This document shows, piece after piece, positions 5,385-6,329 of a DNA stretch of 6,329 nt. The stretch is taken from the NCBI GenBank assembly GCA_002315435.1, contig DCFW01000032.1, positions 1 to 6,329 of the forward strand. Direction: 5' to 3'. Every line of letters starts with the position of its first letter. Positions within the stretch are counted from its first letter, which is position 1. The notes under the pieces were generated by a model, which was not told the DNA's origin, did not search any database, and saw only the letters and a program-made list of their open reading frames with translations. The position numbers and the translations under genes were made by a program. Source of the stretch: Bacteroidales bacterium UBA1794. GTDB taxonomy: Bacteria > Bacteroidota > Bacteroidia > Bacteroidales > Bacteroidaceae.

Positions 5385-6284
5385 ATGGATAATATAGAAA
5401 TTTATAAAACGATTGATGACTATAATAAGGCAATGGGAGTTGAAACATTACACCCATTGATTTCAGTCATAGATTTCTCAAAGACACCGTACAACAAAGA
5501 TTTTTCTGCCGGACACAGTTTCGACTTTTACACCGTCTTTTTGAAAGACGTAAAATGCGGTGACATAAAATACGGTCGCAATTATTACGATTATCAGGAG
5601 GGAACGCTAGTTTTTCTTGCTCCTCATCAAACCATGACCATCGAAAACAGACAGCCTCACCAACCTAAAGGTTGGGCATTAGTGTTTCATCCAGATTTGT
5701 TGAAGGGAACTTCTTTGGGACGTTCAATGCGAGAGTATACATTTTTTTCGTATGAAATTTCTGAAGCTTTACATCTCTCGGAACAAGAGAGGGAGATAAT
5801 AATAGAGTGCTTTCATAATATTCAGATGGAACTTAATCGCAGCATTGACAATCACAGTCAACGTCTCATTGTATCAAACATCGAACTATTCTTGAATTAC
5901 TGCAGCCGTTTCTATGAACGGCAGTTCATAATCCGCAAACATGTTAACACTGATATATTGAGCCGGTTCGAGAACTTACTTCATACTTATTTCAAATCAG
6001 ATTTGCCACAAACAATCGGATTACCATCTGTGAAGTATTGCGCCGATAAGCTCTATCTTTCTCCTAATTATTTGGGAGATCTCCTCAAAAAAGAAACAGG
6101 TAAAAGTCCACAGGAGCACATTCAGCTACATTTAATTGAAGTGGCAAAAGAAAGACTGTATGAAAAAGATAAATCCGTAAGTCAAATTGCATATGAACTA
6201 GGATTTGAATATCCTCAATACTTCAGCCGATTATTCAAAAAATGTGTTGGAGTTACCCCTAATGAGTATAGGGCTGTAGTTTGA
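5385..6284 (+). CDS. AraC-family transcriptional regulator, probable activator of the adjacent redox genes
   Basis: The protein has 299 residues. The N-terminal part (about 20-110) is a cupin-like sensing domain, shown by VETLHPLISVIDFSK, the GTLVFLAPHQ strand pair and GWALVFHPDLL. A helical linker spans about 130-200. The C-terminal AraC DNA-binding domain (about 195-297) has a first helix-turn-helix at VKYCADKLYLSPNYLGDLLK (216-235) and a second at SVSQIAYELGFEYPQYFSRL (264-283), followed by the family signature FKKCVGVTPNEYR. The start at 5385 is supported by the N-terminal match to Bacteroidales regulators (YKTIDDYN before GVETLHPL), although GGAG directly abuts the ATG, too close for a normal ribosome site. 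The effector is not evident. Three similar operators lie next to the genes it would control. It is divergent from the lipoprotein flavodoxin, separated by 240 bp. Confidence 0.93.
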   Translation: MDNIEIYKTIDDYNKAMGVETLHPLISVIDFSKTPYNKDFSAGHSFDFYTVFLKDVKCGDIKYGRNYYDYQEGTLVFLAPHQTMTIENRQPHQPKGWALVFHPDLLKGTSLGRSMREYTFFSYEISEALHLSEQEREIIIECFHNIQMELNRSIDNHSQRLIVSNIELFLNYCSRFYERQFIIRKHVNTDILSRFENLLHTYFKSDLPQTIGLPSVKYCADKLYLSPNYLGDLLKKETGKSPQEHIQLHLIEVAKERLYEKDKSVSQIAYELGFEYPQYFSRLFKKCVGVTPNEYRAVV

Positions 6285-6329
6285 CAAACATAAAAATTCC
6301 TACACATCGTGTCTTATACGGAATAGTGT

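Noticed and set aside
5368..5385. Earlier ATG at 5368 as the start of the AraC-family gene
   Set aside because: It is out of frame with the regulator and reaches a stop within a few codons.
6296..6324. Hairpin ATTCC...GGAAT with inner ACAC/GTGT after the AraC-family gene
   Set aside because: The stem is short, has a gap and is not followed by a visible T-run, so I do not call a terminator.

Overview
The window looks like chromosomal DNA from a gut-type member of the Bacteroidales (Bacteroides, Phocaeicola, Parabacteroides or a relative). The evidence is the AT-rich intergenic DNA, mostly weak or absent Shine-Dalgarno sequences, and promoters that carry the Bacteroidetes -7 box TAnnTTTG. The proteins also read like Bacteroidales families. 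Genus assignment is inference.

Layout, right to left: an AraC-family regulator (5385-6284, +) is transcribed away from a flavodoxin-like lipoprotein (4527-5144, -). Next come a short-chain dehydrogenase/reductase (SDR, 3620-4393, -), then a tightly packed minus-strand group: a cupin fused to two carboxymuconolactone-decarboxylase (CMD) domains (2162-3352), a divergent DXS-family thiamine-diphosphate enzyme (367-2127), and a short iron-sulfur-flavoprotein-like gene (1-363) that looks cut off at its C-terminus. No stretch over 300 bases lacks a gene. No tRNA, rRNA, CRISPR array, insertion sequence or long repeat was seen.

The clearest non-coding structure is a set of three copies of one operator: TTAC-N9-TATAC-N3-TTACT, with the TTAC repeats 21 bp apart. 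Two copies sit at exactly the same distance from matching -7 boxes in front of the lipoprotein flavodoxin and the SDR. The third lies in the divergent gap nearer the araC-type gene. This is the arrangement expected of an AraC-type activator binding direct repeats on one face of the helix, so the regulator probably controls at least these two genes and perhaps itself. The cupin-CMD/DXS/flavoprotein group has no clear copy. It may be read through from the SDR or have its own weak promoter, and its leader carries a 10-bp hairpin.

Two proteins look catalytically unusual. The DXS-like enzyme keeps the thiamine-diphosphate machinery but lacks the residues that real DXS uses to hold glyceraldehyde 3-phosphate (equivalents of E. 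coli R99, R420, D427 and R478) and has a shortened internal loop. The cupin has the complete metal and catalytic histidine pattern of cupin-type hydroxynitrile lyases. With an SDR, two flavoproteins and an AraC regulator, this suggests an inducible pathway acting on aldehydes, carbonyls or quinone-like electrophiles. That is a hypothesis. The SDR has lost its normal C-terminus through a frameshift and the window-edge flavoprotein is short, so the cassette may be decaying in this strain, or the sequence may contain errors.
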